The position numbers and the translations under genes are program-made. Shown here one piece after another: positions 25,667 through 34,158 of a stretch of DNA of 64,000 nt (positions are counted from its first letter, which is position 1; each line of letters starts with the position of its first letter). The stretch is from Streptomyces polyasparticus (GTDB taxonomy: Bacteria; Actinomycetota; Actinomycetes; Streptomycetales; Streptomycetaceae), in NCBI RefSeq assembly GCF_014493765.1, contig NZ_JACTVJ010000012.1, positions 186,001 through 250,000 of the forward strand, written 5' to 3'. The notes beneath the pieces were generated by a model. The model saw only the letters and a list, made by a program, of their open reading frames with translations, did not search any database and was not told where the DNA came from.

Positions 25667-26871
25667 GCACGCGCGATGTGTACATCGTGGACGCCGTCCG
25701 TACGCCGATCGGCCGCTACAACGGGGCGCTCGCGAGCGTACGGCCCGACGATCTGGCCGCGCACGCGGTACGGGAACTCCTCGGCCGCTCCCCCGAGTTG
25801 GACCCGGCGCGGATCGAGGACGTGTACTTCGGCAACGCCAACGGCGCCGGTGAGGAGAACCGGAATGTGGCCCGTATGGCGGGGCTCCTCGCCGGGCTGC
25901 CGACCTCCGTGCCGGGCGTGACGGTCAACCGGCTGTGCGCCTCGGGCCTCGAGGCCGTGATCCAGGCGGCGCGCGCCATCGCGCTCGGCGATGCGTCGAT
26001 CGCGCTCGCGGGCGGGGTCGAGTCGATGACCCGCGCCCCTTATGTCCTGCCGAAGAGCGACAAGGCCTTCCCCGCCGGGCACACCGAGATGTACTCGACC
26101 ACGCTCGGCTGGCGCATGGTGAACCCGAAGATGGCTCCCGAGTGGACGATCCCGCTCGGCGAATCGGCGGAGCTGATCGCGGACAAGCACCACATCACGC
26201 GCGAGCAGCAGGACGCGTTCGCGCTGGCCTCGCACGAGAAGGCCGCGGCCGCCTGGAAGAACGGGCTCTTCGACGCCGAGGTCGCGCCCGTGCCGGTGCC
26301 GCAGCGCAAGGGCGAGCCGGTCGCGTACGCGCGCGACGAATGCGTACGGGAGAACGCCTCGATCGAGGCGATGGCCAAGCTGAAGCCGTCGTTCCGCAAG
26401 GACGGCGGCACCGTCACGGCGGGCAACACCTCCCCGCTCAACGACGGCGCCGCGGCGCTGCTGCTCACCGACGAGGCGGGGCTGCGGGCCACCGGGCGCG
26501 AGCCGCTGGCCCGTATCTCGGCGACCGGTGTGGCCGCGGTCGATCCCCAGTACTTCGGCCTCGCGCCCGTGCCCGCGGTGGAGCGGGCGCTGGCCAAGGC
26601 CGGGAAGTCCTTCGGCGATCTCGACACCCTCGAACTGAACGAGGCCTTCGCCGCCCAGGTGCTCGGCTGCGTGGCCGAGTGGCCGGAGTTCGACCCGGCG
26701 ATCCTCAACCCGCAGGGCGGAGCGATCGCGCTCGGCCATCCGCTGGGCGCGTCCGGTGCGCGTCTGGCCGGCACGGTGGCGCATCAACTGGCCCGGCGCG
26801 GCAGCGGAGTGGGTGTGGCCACGCTGTGCATCGGCGTGGGCCAGGGCCTGGCCCTGATCCTCGAACGCTGA
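25663..26871 (+). CDS. pcaF: 3-oxoadipyl-CoA thiolase
   Basis: The 402-residue thiolase has the acyl-accepting cysteine C92 ([11 protein letters not shown]), the [10 protein letters not shown] segment and the C-terminal active-site motifs [13 protein letters not shown] and LCIGVGQG. It splits beta-ketoadipyl-CoA into succinyl-CoA and acetyl-CoA, the last step of the pathway. It is followed by 91 bp before pcaH, the widest ordinary gap in the operon, which contains an imperfect hairpin. Confidence 0.96.
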   Translation: MSTRDVYIVDAVRTPIGRYNGALASVRPDDLAAHAVRELLGRSPELDPARIEDVYFGNANGAGEENRNVARMAGLLAGLPTSVPGVTVNRLCASGLEAVIQAARAIALGDASIALAGGVESMTRAPYVLPKSDKAFPAGHTEMYSTTLGWRMVNPKMAPEWTIPLGESAELIADKHHITREQQDAFALASHEKAAAAWKNGLFDAEVAPVPVPQRKGEPVAYARDECVRENASIEAMAKLKPSFRKDGGTVTAGNTSPLNDGAAALLLTDEAGLRATGREPLARISATGVAAVDPQYFGLAPVPAVERALAKAGKSFGDLDTLELNEAFAAQVLGCVAEWPEFDPAILNPQGGAIALGHPLGASGARLAGTVAHQLARRGSGVGVATLCIGVGQGLALILER

Positions 26872-26875
26872 GTCC

Positions 26876-26928
26876 GCGGGGGCCCGGCCACGGCGACTCC
26901 TTCGTCGCAAGACAGTCGTGGCCCCCGC
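26876..26928 (+). other. Imperfect intercistronic hairpin between pcaF and pcaH
   Basis: GCGGGGGCC at 26876-26884 and further bases up to 26898 can pair with AGTCGTGGCCCCCGC at 26914-26928, with bulges. It may be a processing or partial-termination element separating the CoA-handling genes from the ring-cleavage genes. Confidence 0.4.
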
Positions 26929-26962
26929 TTCCCTCATTCGATCCCGTAATCGGAGCTTCACG

Positions 26963-27730
26963 ATGACCGACCTTCCCGTGGCCCTGCCCGACGGGCTCTC
27001 CCAGGAACAGATATCCGCCGAGGTGGCCAAGGTGCAGGCCGGCGCGGACGGTGCGGTGCACCCGCCGCGGGACTTCCCGCCGTACCGCAGCAGTACATTC
27101 CGCCACCCGCGACAGCCGCTGATACCGCTGCGCGACCCCGAGGCCGTGGAACTGTCGGGCCCCGCCTTCGGGGTGACCGATGTGACCGCGCTCGACCGCG
27201 ATCTGACCCGGCAGCACCTGGGCGAGCCGCTCGGCGAACGCATCACCGTCACGGGCCGGGTCACCGACCGCCAAGGGCGCCCGGTACGCGGCCAGTTGGT
27301 GGAACTGTGGCAGGCCAACGCGTCCGGCCGGTACGCCCACCAGCTGGACCAGCACCCCGCGCCGCTGGACCCCAACTTCACCGGTTTCGGGCGCTGCCTG
27401 ACCGACGACGACGGCACGTACACCTTCACGACGATCAAGCCCGGCGCATATCCCTGGCGCAATCACGTCAACGCGTGGCGCCCCGCGCACCTGCACTTCT
27501 CGGTGTTCGGCACGGCATTCACCCAGCGGCTCGTGACGCAGATGTACTTCCCCGGCGATCCACTGTTCGCCTACGACCCGGTGCTGCAGTCGGTGACCGA
27601 CCTCGCCGCCCGTGAACGCCTCGTCGCCGCCTACGACCACGACCTCTCCGTACCCGAGTGGTCGCTCGGCTACCGCTGGGACATCGTGCTCGACGGCCCG
27701 TCCGCCACGCTCTTCGAGGAGGACCACTGA
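26963..27730 (+). CDS. pcaH: Protocatechuate 3,4-dioxygenase subunit beta
   Basis: The 255-residue subunit holds the non-haem Fe(III). The four ligands are visible at the expected spacing: Y124 (GRYAH), Y163 (AYPWRN) and H176/H178 (RPAHLHFS). With PcaG it opens protocatechuate between its hydroxyls to beta-carboxy-cis,cis-muconate. ATG 26963 is used because an upstream in-frame ATG at 26918 gives an unrelated leader. The stop overlaps pcaG as TGATG. Confidence 0.96.
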   Translation: MTDLPVALPDGLSQEQISAEVAKVQAGADGAVHPPRDFPPYRSSTFRHPRQPLIPLRDPEAVELSGPAFGVTDVTALDRDLTRQHLGEPLGERITVTGRVTDRQGRPVRGQLVELWQANASGRYAHQLDQHPAPLDPNFTGFGRCLTDDDGTYTFTTIKPGAYPWRNHVNAWRPAHLHFSVFGTAFTQRLVTQMYFPGDPLFAYDPVLQSVTDLAARERLVAAYDHDLSVPEWSLGYRWDIVLDGPSATLFEEDH

Positions 27731-28284
27731 TGTCCCTGATCCCCACGCCGTCGCAGACCGTCGGCCCGTTCTACGGGTATGCGCTGCCGTTCGCGGGCGG
27801 CGCCGAGGTCGCGCCCGCAGGGCATCCGGATCTGATCACCGTGCATGGATACGTGTACGACGGCGCCGGACAGCCGGTCCCGGACGCGCTGTTGGAGACC
27901 TGGCAGCCCGCACCGGACGGATCCCGCTCCGGCGCGCCCGGTTCGCTGCGGCACGACCCGGTGACGGGCAAGGTGATCGGCCGGGACGGCGTCGCCTTCA
28001 CCGGCTTCGGGCGGGTCTCCAGCGATGCGGACGGGCACTATGCGGTGCGGACGCTGCCGCCAGGGGGTGTCCCGTACATCTCGGTGCTGGTCTTCGCCCG
28101 CGGGCTGCTGCATCACCTGTACACCCGCGCCTATCTGCAGCCGCCGGCCGACGACGCCCTGCTCGCCTCGCTGCCCGACGACCGGCGCGGCACGCTGCTC
28201 GCGGTCGAGGAGCGGCCGGGCACGTATCGCTTCGACATCCGGCTACAGGGTGCGGGCGAGACGGTCTTTCTGGACTTCGGATGA
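27730..28284 (+). CDS. pcaG: Protocatechuate 3,4-dioxygenase subunit alpha
   Basis: The 184-residue partner subunit has the intradiol dioxygenase core (TPSQTVGPFYGYAL at the start, GRVSSDADGHYAVRTLPPG in the middle) but lacks the iron ligands, as expected for PcaG. Its last codons and stop (TTC GGA TGA) form part of the first unit of a 17-bp tandem repeat that extends to pcaB. Confidence 0.95.
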   Translation: MSLIPTPSQTVGPFYGYALPFAGGAEVAPAGHPDLITVHGYVYDGAGQPVPDALLETWQPAPDGSRSGAPGSLRHDPVTGKVIGRDGVAFTGFGRVSSDADGHYAVRTLPPGGVPYISVLVFARGLLHHLYTRAYLQPPADDALLASLPDDRRGTLLAVEERPGTYRFDIRLQGAGETVFLDFG

Positions 28285-28370
28285 GCTGGGACTTCGGATG
28301 AGCTGGGATTTCGCATGAGTGTGGGTTTCCTATGAGTGTGGGTTTCCTATGAGCGTGGACTTCGGATGAC
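28269..28370 (+). repeat. Six tandem 17-bp units bridging the pcaG stop and the pcaB start
   Basis: The units lie at 28269-28285, 28286-28302, 28303-28319, 28320-28336, 28337-28353 and 28354-28370. Copies 4 and 5 are identical; the others differ at a few positions. Consensus is approximately YKTGGGNTTCSKATGAG. Every copy contains ATGA, the stop/start overlap typical of this operon. The pcaG stop is in copy 1 and the pcaB start is in copy 6. Confidence 0.95.
28281..28369 (+). other. Relay of five overlapping six-codon ORFs between pcaG and pcaB
   Basis: Because each 17-bp unit ends in ATGA, five mini-ORFs follow one another: 28281-28301 (MSWDFG), 28298-28318 (MSWDFA), 28315-28335 (MSVGFL), 28332-28352 (MSVGFL) and 28349-28369 (MSVDFG). 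Each is linked to the next by a 4-base ATGA overlap. The first ATG overlaps the pcaG stop and the last stop overlaps the pcaB ATG at 28366. The arrangement is read directly from the sequence; that ribosomes reinitiate along it is inference. Confidence 0.8.
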
Positions 28371-29679
28371 GGCGTACGAGGAAGGCGGCGGGCTGCTCGC
28401 ACCCGGCTGGGCCGGGTCGCGGGTCGAGGCTGCGGTGAGCGATCTCGCTTACGTACAGGGCCTGTTGGATGCCGAGGCAGCACTGACGCGGGCGCAGGCG
28501 GCGCTCGGTGAGGCACCCGTGGAGGCGGCCGAGTCCGTGTCCGCGGGGGCCCGGGCCGAGCGGTACGACGTCCGGTCCCTGGCCCTGCGTGCGCGCGCGG
28601 CCGGGAATCCGGTGCTCGCGCTGGTGTCGGACCTGAAGGCCGAACTGCCCGAGCCGCACCGCGAGTTCGTGCATCGCGGGGCGACCAGCCAGGACATCGT
28701 GGACACGGCGACGATGCTGGTCGCGGCGCGCGCCCTCGACCTCGTACTGGATGATCTCGCGCGCACCGAGCGGTCATTGGCGGCGCTGGCCGCCGCACAT
28801 CGGGACACGGTGATGGCGGGGCGGACGCTGACGCAGCATGCGGTGCCGACGACGTTCGGCCTGAAGGCGGCGGGATGGCGGTCGCTCGTCCTGGACGCCC
28901 GCGATCGCGTGCGGGCCGTCCGTGATGCACTGCCCGCTCAACTCGGCGGTGCGGCAGGGACATTGGCCGCTCTCGGTTCACCGGAGCTGGTGGCGGAGTT
29001 CGCGCGCGAGACCGGGCTCGCGGCGCCCGCGCTGCCGTGGCACACGCTGCGTACGCCGGTCGCGGACCTCGCCGGTGCGCTGGCGTTCACCGCGGGCGCG
29101 CTCGGCAAACTCGCCGCCGACGTACTGACCTTGTCGCGTACGGAGATCGCCGAGGTGTCCGAAGGTGCCGGCGGCGGCTCGTCGGCGATGCCGCACAAGG
29201 CCAATCCGGTCCGGGCCACGCTGATCGCGGCCGGCGCCCGTCAGGGATCCGGCCTCGCCTCGGCCCTGTACGGGTCGCTGGTCGCCGAGGACGAACGACC
29301 CCCGGGCGCCTGGCATGCGGAGTGGGCACCCCTGCGGGACCTGCTGCGGATCGTCGGCGGCGCCGCCGAGAACGCCGGGGACCTCATCGCCGACCTGCGC
29401 GTGGACACCGAGGCCATGCGCCGCAACCTGGACCTCACCGGCGGCCTGATCGTCTCCGAACGCCTGACCGCCGCACTCGGCGCACGCGTGGGCAGGGCCC
29501 GCGCCAAGGAGCTGCTCACCTCGCTCGCGGCGCGCGTCCGCCGCGGCGAGGGCACGCTCGCCCAACTCCTCTCCGAACCACCCGAGTTCAAAGACCTCGA
29601 CCTCGACGACCTGACCGACCCGGCCGGCTACACGGGTGCGGCCGGCGTCCTCACCGACCGAGCGCTGGAGCGACGTTGA
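28366..29679 (+). CDS. pcaB: 3-carboxy-cis,cis-muconate cycloisomerase
   Basis: The 437-residue enzyme belongs to the fumarase/aspartase superfamily. It has the signature GGGSSAMPHKANPV (about 263-276), HRGATSQDIVDTA with the conserved His, and GRTLTQHAVPTTFG. It converts beta-carboxymuconate to gamma-carboxymuconolactone. Its start codon sits in the last unit of the 17-bp repeat array; an alternative in-frame ATG at 28336 lies inside the repeats and would add repeat-encoded residues. Confidence 0.95.
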   Translation: MTAYEEGGGLLAPGWAGSRVEAAVSDLAYVQGLLDAEAALTRAQAALGEAPVEAAESVSAGARAERYDVRSLALRARAAGNPVLALVSDLKAELPEPHREFVHRGATSQDIVDTATMLVAARALDLVLDDLARTERSLAALAAAHRDTVMAGRTLTQHAVPTTFGLKAAGWRSLVLDARDRVRAVRDALPAQLGGAAGTLAALGSPELVAEFARETGLAAPALPWHTLRTPVADLAGALAFTAGALGKLAADVLTLSRTEIAEVSEGAGGGSSAMPHKANPVRATLIAAGARQGSGLASALYGSLVAEDERPPGAWHAEWAPLRDLLRIVGGAAENAGDLIADLRVDTEAMRRNLDLTGGLIVSERLTAALGARVGRARAKELLTSLAARVRRGEGTLAQLLSEPPEFKDLDLDDLTDPAGYTGAAGVLTDRALERR

Positions 29680-30782
29680 CCACCTTGCACCACACCGCGG
29701 AAGGACCGTCCACCGCTCCCCCGCTGATCCTCGGCCCGTCCCTCGGCACCTCTGCCGCGCTGTGGGACGCCGTCGCACCGGAACTCTCCGCCACGCACCG
29801 CGTGATCCGCTTCGACCTGCCCGGCCACGGCAGCTCCCCCGCCTCGCTCATCGAGGCCGGGGCGAGCGTCGGCGACCTCGCGTCCCTGGTCCTCGCCCTC
29901 GCGGACTCCCTCGGCATCGAGCGTTTCTCGTACGCGGGTGTCTCCCTCGGCGGCGCCATCGGCCTGCATCTCGCCGCCCGGCACCCCGACCGCATCGACC
30001 GCCTGGCGGTCCTGTGCTCATCGGCGCATTTCGGCGACCCGCAGCGGTGGCTCGACCGGGCCGCACTCGTGCGCCGCGAAGGCCTCGAATCGGTGGCGAA
30101 GACCGCCCCCGAGCGCTGGTTCACGCCCGGCTTCACCTCGGCCGGACTGCTCGACGACCACCGGGCGGCGGACCCCGAGGCATACGCCGCCTGCTGCGAC
30201 GCGCTGGCCTCGTACGACCTCCGCGGCGGGCTGGAGCCGATCACCGCTCCGACGCTTCTGGTGGCGGGCCGCGAGGACCCGGCCACCCCGCCCGCTCATC
30301 TACGCGAACTCGCCGACTCCATCGGCGACTCGACGCTCGTCGAGATCCCGGGGGCCTCGCACCTCGCGGTCGCCGAAACCCCGCTCCCCGTCCTCGCCGC
30401 CCTGCGCGGCCACTTCGTCGGGCCCGCGCGGAGCGGGATGGCGGTCCGTCGCGAGGTGCTCGGCGATGCGCACGTCGACCGCGCGCAGGGGCGCCAGAGC
30501 GCGTTCACGGCGCGCTTCCAGGACTTCATCACCCGCTACGCGTGGGGCGAGATCTGGACCGACAACACCCTCTCCCGCCGTGAGCACAGCCTGGTCACCC
30601 TGACGGCACTGGTCGCGGGCGGCCACCTCGACGAGCTGGCCATGCACGTACGGGCCGCGCGACGCAACGGGCTCACGGCGCAGGAGATCGGGGCGGTGCT
30701 GCTGCAGTGCGCCGTGTACGTCGGAGTGCCGGCGGCCAATGCCGCCTTCGCGGTGGCGCAGCGGGTGCTCGAAGAGGACTGA
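29676..30782 (+). CDS. pcaL: Fused 3-oxoadipate enol-lactonase / 4-carboxymuconolactone decarboxylase
   Basis: The 368-residue bifunctional protein joins a PcaD-type alpha/beta-hydrolase (about 1-245; nucleophile elbow GVSLGG with S90, acid in GREDP, His in GASHLAV) to a PcaC-type decarboxylase (about 248-368; RREHSLVTLTALVAGGHLDEL). This is the pcaL fusion known in Streptomyces and Rhodococcus. The best start is TTG 29676, which overlaps the pcaB stop as TTGA. No ATG or GTG is suitably placed, and this mirrors the ATGA coupling elsewhere in the operon. Confidence 0.93.
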   Translation: MTTLHHTAEGPSTAPPLILGPSLGTSAALWDAVAPELSATHRVIRFDLPGHGSSPASLIEAGASVGDLASLVLALADSLGIERFSYAGVSLGGAIGLHLAARHPDRIDRLAVLCSSAHFGDPQRWLDRAALVRREGLESVAKTAPERWFTPGFTSAGLLDDHRAADPEAYAACCDALASYDLRGGLEPITAPTLLVAGREDPATPPAHLRELADSIGDSTLVEIPGASHLAVAETPLPVLAALRGHFVGPARSGMAVRREVLGDAHVDRAQGRQSAFTARFQDFITRYAWGEIWTDNTLSRREHSLVTLTALVAGGHLDELAMHVRAARRNGLTAQEIGAVLLQCAVYVGVPAANAAFAVAQRVLEED

Positions 30783-30819
30783 ACCAGCGCTGCCGTGGGT
30801 GACCTGGCAGGGTGGCGGG

Positions 30820-31563
30820 GTGAACGAGGAGTCAGCGCTGCCCGGTGGTGCCGTCAACGAGGTCGTCCGCGTCGGCGCGACCGTACGCCGGCCACGGCCT
30901 GAACGGTCCGCGTTCGTGCATGAGCTCCTGGCCCTGCTCGAACACCGGGGCTGGTCCGGCGCGCCCCGCTTCCTCGGCTGGGACGAGCAGGGCCGCGAGA
31001 TCCTCAGCCATGTCGAAGGCCAGGCGGCCTGGAGCGCGGACCGCCGGCGGGCGGTTCGCACGGACGCGAGCCTGGTCCGGGTGGCCGAACTCGTCCGCGA
31101 GTTCCACGATCTGACGGCCGGCTCACCACTCGCCGGCTCCCACGGCGTGGTCTGCCACAACGACCTGGCGCCGAAGAACACGGTCTACGCGGTCGACGGC
31201 GCGCACTGGCACCCCATCGCGTTCATCGACTGGGACCTGGCCGCCCCCGGCGAACGCATCCACGACGTCGCCCACCTCTGCTGGCAGTACCTGGATCTCG
31301 GCCCGGCCATCACGGACGTACCGGAGGCCGCCCGGCGGATCGCGCTGATCTGCGACGCGTACGGCCTGGCGGGCCCGCGACCCATCGTGGACACGGTCCT
31401 GTGGTGGCAGGACCGCTGCCGCCGCGGCATCGAAGCGGCCGCCGCACAGGGCGATGCGGCCATGATCCGCCTGCGCGACCGAGGCGTTCCGGAGGAGCTG
31501 CGGGCTGCGTATGCGTGGGTGTCGGCCCACCGCGCCGCACTGTGCGAGGCCATCGCCGACTGA
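30820..31563 (+). CDS. Aminoglycoside phosphotransferase (APH)-family kinase
   Basis: The 247-residue protein has the APH/choline-kinase catalytic loop VCHNDLAPKN (about 107-116) and the metal-binding FIDWDLAAPG (about 131-140). The substrate is not evident and many such proteins phosphorylate small molecules other than aminoglycosides. It begins at GTG 30820, 37 bp after pcaL, and may be transcribed from the pca operon, though it has no known role in it. Confidence 0.85.
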   Translation: MNEESALPGGAVNEVVRVGATVRRPRPERSAFVHELLALLEHRGWSGAPRFLGWDEQGREILSHVEGQAAWSADRRRAVRTDASLVRVAELVREFHDLTAGSPLAGSHGVVCHNDLAPKNTVYAVDGAHWHPIAFIDWDLAAPGERIHDVAHLCWQYLDLGPAITDVPEAARRIALICDAYGLAGPRPIVDTVLWWQDRCRRGIEAAAAQGDAAMIRLRDRGVPEELRAAYAWVSAHRAALCEAIAD

Positions 31564-31579
31564 CTGTCGGGCAGGACAC

Positions 31580-31616
31580 GTCCGGAACCGTCGAAGGAGT
31601 CGACGAGTTCGGACCT
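31580..31616. terminator. Possible bidirectional hairpin
   Basis: GTCCGGAACCGTCGA can pair imperfectly with TCGACGAGTTCGGAC (two 5-bp blocks separated by mismatches) between the convergent APH and CBS-domain genes. Confidence 0.35.
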
Positions 31617-31631
31617 CGCTCGCCCTGCCGT

Positions 31632-32303
31632 TCAGAGCCTCGGCAACTGATCGGCCCGGCGGTGATCGTCGTGCCCGAAGTCGATACGGACGTCGATGAC
31701 GCCTTCCACGGCTCGTACGGCACGCGCAAGGACCGGTATGAGCGAGGTGTCCCGCGGCAGTCCGTACAACTTCACCACGCCTTCGTCCACATCGGCACGC
31801 ACCTCTGCCACCGCCGGGATCCTGGCGATGACGGTACGCCGGACCTCGTCCGCGATCTCCTCGTCCGGTCGCAGGAACACCTTGAGCAGATCGCTGCGGC
31901 TGACCACGCCCTGCAGCAGACCGACGCCGTCCACGACAGGCAGCCGCTTGACGCGGCGCCGGACCATGATGCGGGCCGCCTCGGCGAGCGTGGCGTCCGC
32001 GTGGACGGTGACAGCAGGGCTGGACATGAGCTCGCCGGCCGTCATCGCGCCTGCCTTCTCCAGATCGGCGAGGCGGCGCCGCGACTCGTGGAGGCACAGG
32101 CCCGCGGTGCGGAACTCCTCCTTGGGCAGCAGATCGGCCTCGGAGACCACGCCGATGACGCGGCCCTCGCCCTCCAGGACCGGGAGTGCGCTGACCTTCC
32201 ACTCTCCGAGCAGTTCGACGATGTCCTTGAAGGAGGCGTCGCGGCCGACGGCGATGGCGGTATGCGTCATCACGTCGCTGACGGTGTGCGGTGAGTCGGG
32301 CAT
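31632..32303 (-). CDS. CBS-pair protein with C-terminal BON domain
   Basis: The 223-residue protein has two CBS motifs (DVMTHTAIAVGRDASFKDIVELL and MSSPAVTVHADATLAEAARIM) and a C-terminal BON-like domain (VRADVDEGVVKLYGLPRD). CBS pairs bind adenine nucleotides; in Streptomyces and mycobacteria such proteins are typical members of hypoxia/dormancy regulons. It follows the cyclic-nucleotide-binding gene by 77 bp on the same strand and is likely co-transcribed from the promoter near 32.9 kb. Confidence 0.9.
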   Translation of the reverse strand: MPDSPHTVSDVMTHTAIAVGRDASFKDIVELLGEWKVSALPVLEGEGRVIGVVSEADLLPKEEFRTAGLCLHESRRRLADLEKAGAMTAGELMSSPAVTVHADATLAEAARIMVRRRVKRLPVVDGVGLLQGVVSRSDLLKVFLRPDEEIADEVRRTVIARIPAVAEVRADVDEGVVKLYGLPRDTSLIPVLARAVRAVEGVIDVRIDFGHDDHRRADQLPRL

Positions 32304-32380
32304 CGGAGTCTCCCCACCTCAGGCGTACGAGGGGTGCTGTGGGCCGCGGTGCCGCGCGACGGCCCGGCCGGTGGCCGGGT

Positions 32381-32848
32381 TCATCGCGGACTCCCGCTGC
32401 CATAGGGGGCGTACAGGTCGAGCAGCCGGGTGCGGGTGGCGGTCAGCCGGTGGGCGAGGACCTTGCCGACCCACAGCCCGATCTCCTTGCCCAGGCCCTT
32501 GTCTTCCTCGCACATCGCGCGCACGGCGGTCGCATCGAATTCGTACGCGCGCACCAGGGTGGTGGCCTCGGCGCCCAGCTGCCACACATGCGGCGGGAAC
32601 AGCCAGGACCAGCCGACCAGTTCACCGAAGCCGAGGCGTTCGATGACCGGGGCGCGGCGGCCGGGTACGTACATGTCGAGGGCGATCGTGCCGGAGCGGA
32701 TGATCCAGAACCGGTCGGCCCGGCCGCCCTCGTTGAACAGGCGGGTGCCGGCGGGGATGTTGACCTCGCGGGCGATGTGCATCAGCCGGTTGCGGTGCTC
32801 GGCGGATAGGCTCTGCACCATCCGGGGGGTTGCGGTGGTCAGGGTCAC
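32381..32848 (-). CDS. Cyclic-nucleotide-binding domain protein without DNA-binding domain
   Basis: The 155-residue protein is a stand-alone Crp-type sensor domain (IPAGTRLFNEGGRADRFWIIRSG, then GFGELVGWSWLFPP) followed by a C-terminal helix. The Crp winged helix is absent, so it is probably not a transcription factor by itself and may signal through protein contacts. A tandem pair of candidate operators lies 73 bp upstream. Confidence 0.87.
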   Translation of the reverse strand: MTLTTATPRMVQSLSAEHRNRLMHIAREVNIPAGTRLFNEGGRADRFWIIRSGTIALDMYVPGRRAPVIERLGFGELVGWSWLFPPHVWQLGAEATTLVRAYEFDATAVRAMCEEDKGLGKEIGLWVGKVLAHRLTATRTRLLDLYAPYGSGSPR

Positions 32849-32920
32849 AGCCGCCTCCTCGTCGGACCGTTCTCATCCGTCCTGCACAACCAGCGTCCAG
32901 CGCGAACGGCTCATGGAGCA

Positions 32921-32957
32921 GGGGCCGTTCGGGCGGAAGGGGTGGCCGGTCAGGTCA
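32921..32957. promoter_or_regulatory. Tandem island box, cyclic-nucleotide-binding gene promoter
   Basis: GGGGCCG-TT-CGGGCGG at 32921-32936 matches 11 of 14 consensus positions. A weaker copy, GTGGCCG-GT-CAGGTCA, begins 21 bp later at 32942. Confidence 0.4.
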
Positions 32958-33155
32958 TTCGGCTGCCCCACTCGGGCCCGATGCGCTCCCAGGCCACCTG
33001 CCAGCTGTGCAGACGCCGACGCATGCCGGCCCATCGCAGGCCAAGGCGTGCGAGCAAGGCCGCCGCGAACACACCGGCCGCGACCGCGCCGCCCGTGCAC
33101 GTGAGTCAGCGCTCTCCGATGACTTCAGCGTCCGGCCGGAAACCGCACCGCCCCA

Positions 33156-33192
33156 GGGGTCCACCGGGCAGCAGGCAGGGCCGTCCGGCCCC
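33156..33192. promoter_or_regulatory. Tandem island box, universal stress protein promoter
   Basis: AGGGCCG-TC-CGGCCCC at 33177-33192 matches 13 of 14 positions. A weaker copy, GGGGTCC-AC-CGGGCAG, begins exactly 21 bp upstream at 33156. The strong copy is about 80 bp before the start codon. Confidence 0.55.
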
Positions 33193-33271
33193 TGCCGCGG
33201 GACCGGTGGTCGGTGCGACCGTCGAAGCCGGACGACACCGACGGATTCGTCATGGCAAGGAGATGAGAACC

Positions 33272-34141
33272 GTGGAGCGACCACTGGTCGTGGGAGTCGA
33301 CGGCTCGGAACCCAGCCTGCATGCCCTGGACTGGGCCGTGGAGGAGGCCGTGCGCCGCGGCACGGAGCTACGCATCGTGCACGGCTCCACCTGGGGGTGG
33401 TACGAGGGCCACGGGCCGTCGTTCGGCATCGACCGCACCCATGTGCGCCAGTACGCCGAGCACATCGCCGCCCAGGCAGTCGAGCGCGCCCAGCGCCTTG
33501 CGGGAGCCGTCAAGGTCACCGGTCAGGTGCTGCCGCAGGACCCGGCGCTCGCGTTGACACAGGAGAGCCGCGAGGCGTGTGCCGTCGTCGTCGGCAGCCG
33601 GGGGCGGGGCGAGGCGGCCGAGCTGCTGCTCGGCTCGGTGAGCCTGTCGGTCGCCGCACATGCCGAGGTCCCGGTGATCGTGGTGCGGGGCGCCGAGAAG
33701 AGCCGCACGGGCGGCCACAAGAGGGTGGTCCTCGGTATCGACGAGGCCGACGGCTCCGCTCCGGTCGTGGACTTCGCCTTCGCTGCTGCGGCTCGGCGCG
33801 GCGCCGCAGTGCGCGCGGTGCACGCGTGGCGCTGCCCGGCCCACGAGCTGCCCGATTTCCCCCAGGGCGCGGAGATCTTCGAGCCGCACCGGCGGCGCGC
33901 CGAAGCCCTCCTCGGAAAGTCGCTGCGGCAGCACCTGGAAACCCACCGCGCCCTCGTGGTCCGACGTGACGCAATCGAGGGCAAGCCCCGCTCGGTCCTG
34001 CTGAATGCCGCACAGACCGCGGACCTCCTCGTGGTCGGAGCGCGGCGGCGCAACGGCCACGTCGGCATGCAGCTCGGCCCGGTCAACCACGCGGTGCTCC
34101 ATCACTCCGCCTGCCCGGTGGCCGTGGTGCCGCACGACTGA
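33272..34141 (+). CDS. Universal stress protein, two UspA domains
   Basis: The 289-residue protein has two UspA domains. The first begins LVVGVDGSEPSLHAL and ends with the ATP-binding pattern GSRGRGEAAELLLGSVS. The second (about 150-289) has a divergent nucleotide loop (GARRRNGHVGMQLGPVN). GTG 33272 is chosen because AAGGAG lies nine bases upstream; ATG 33263 would have no spacing. Tandem-domain Usps of this type are hallmark members of the mycobacterial DosR regulon, and this copy has the second-best island box upstream. Confidence 0.9.
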   Translation: MERPLVVGVDGSEPSLHALDWAVEEAVRRGTELRIVHGSTWGWYEGHGPSFGIDRTHVRQYAEHIAAQAVERAQRLAGAVKVTGQVLPQDPALALTQESREACAVVVGSRGRGEAAELLLGSVSLSVAAHAEVPVIVVRGAEKSRTGGHKRVVLGIDEADGSAPVVDFAFAAAARRGAAVRAVHAWRCPAHELPDFPQGAEIFEPHRRRAEALLGKSLRQHLETHRALVVRRDAIEGKPRSVLLNAAQTADLLVVGARRRNGHVGMQLGPVNHAVLHHSACPVAVVPHD

Positions 34142-34158
34142 AGCCGTCCAGTGGCTGA

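Larger units (their letters stand above)
32849..33271. other. 423-bp divergent regulatory region
   Basis: No gene is supported. The interval separates the cyclic-nucleotide-binding gene from the first universal stress protein gene and contains two tandem pairs of the GGGGCCG-NN-CGGCCCC-type box, one near each gene. Confidence 0.6.

Noticed and set aside
30820-31563. The APH-family gene as an aminoglycoside resistance gene
   Set aside because: The catalytic motifs are shared by a wide kinase superfamily and nothing indicates aminoglycoside specificity.
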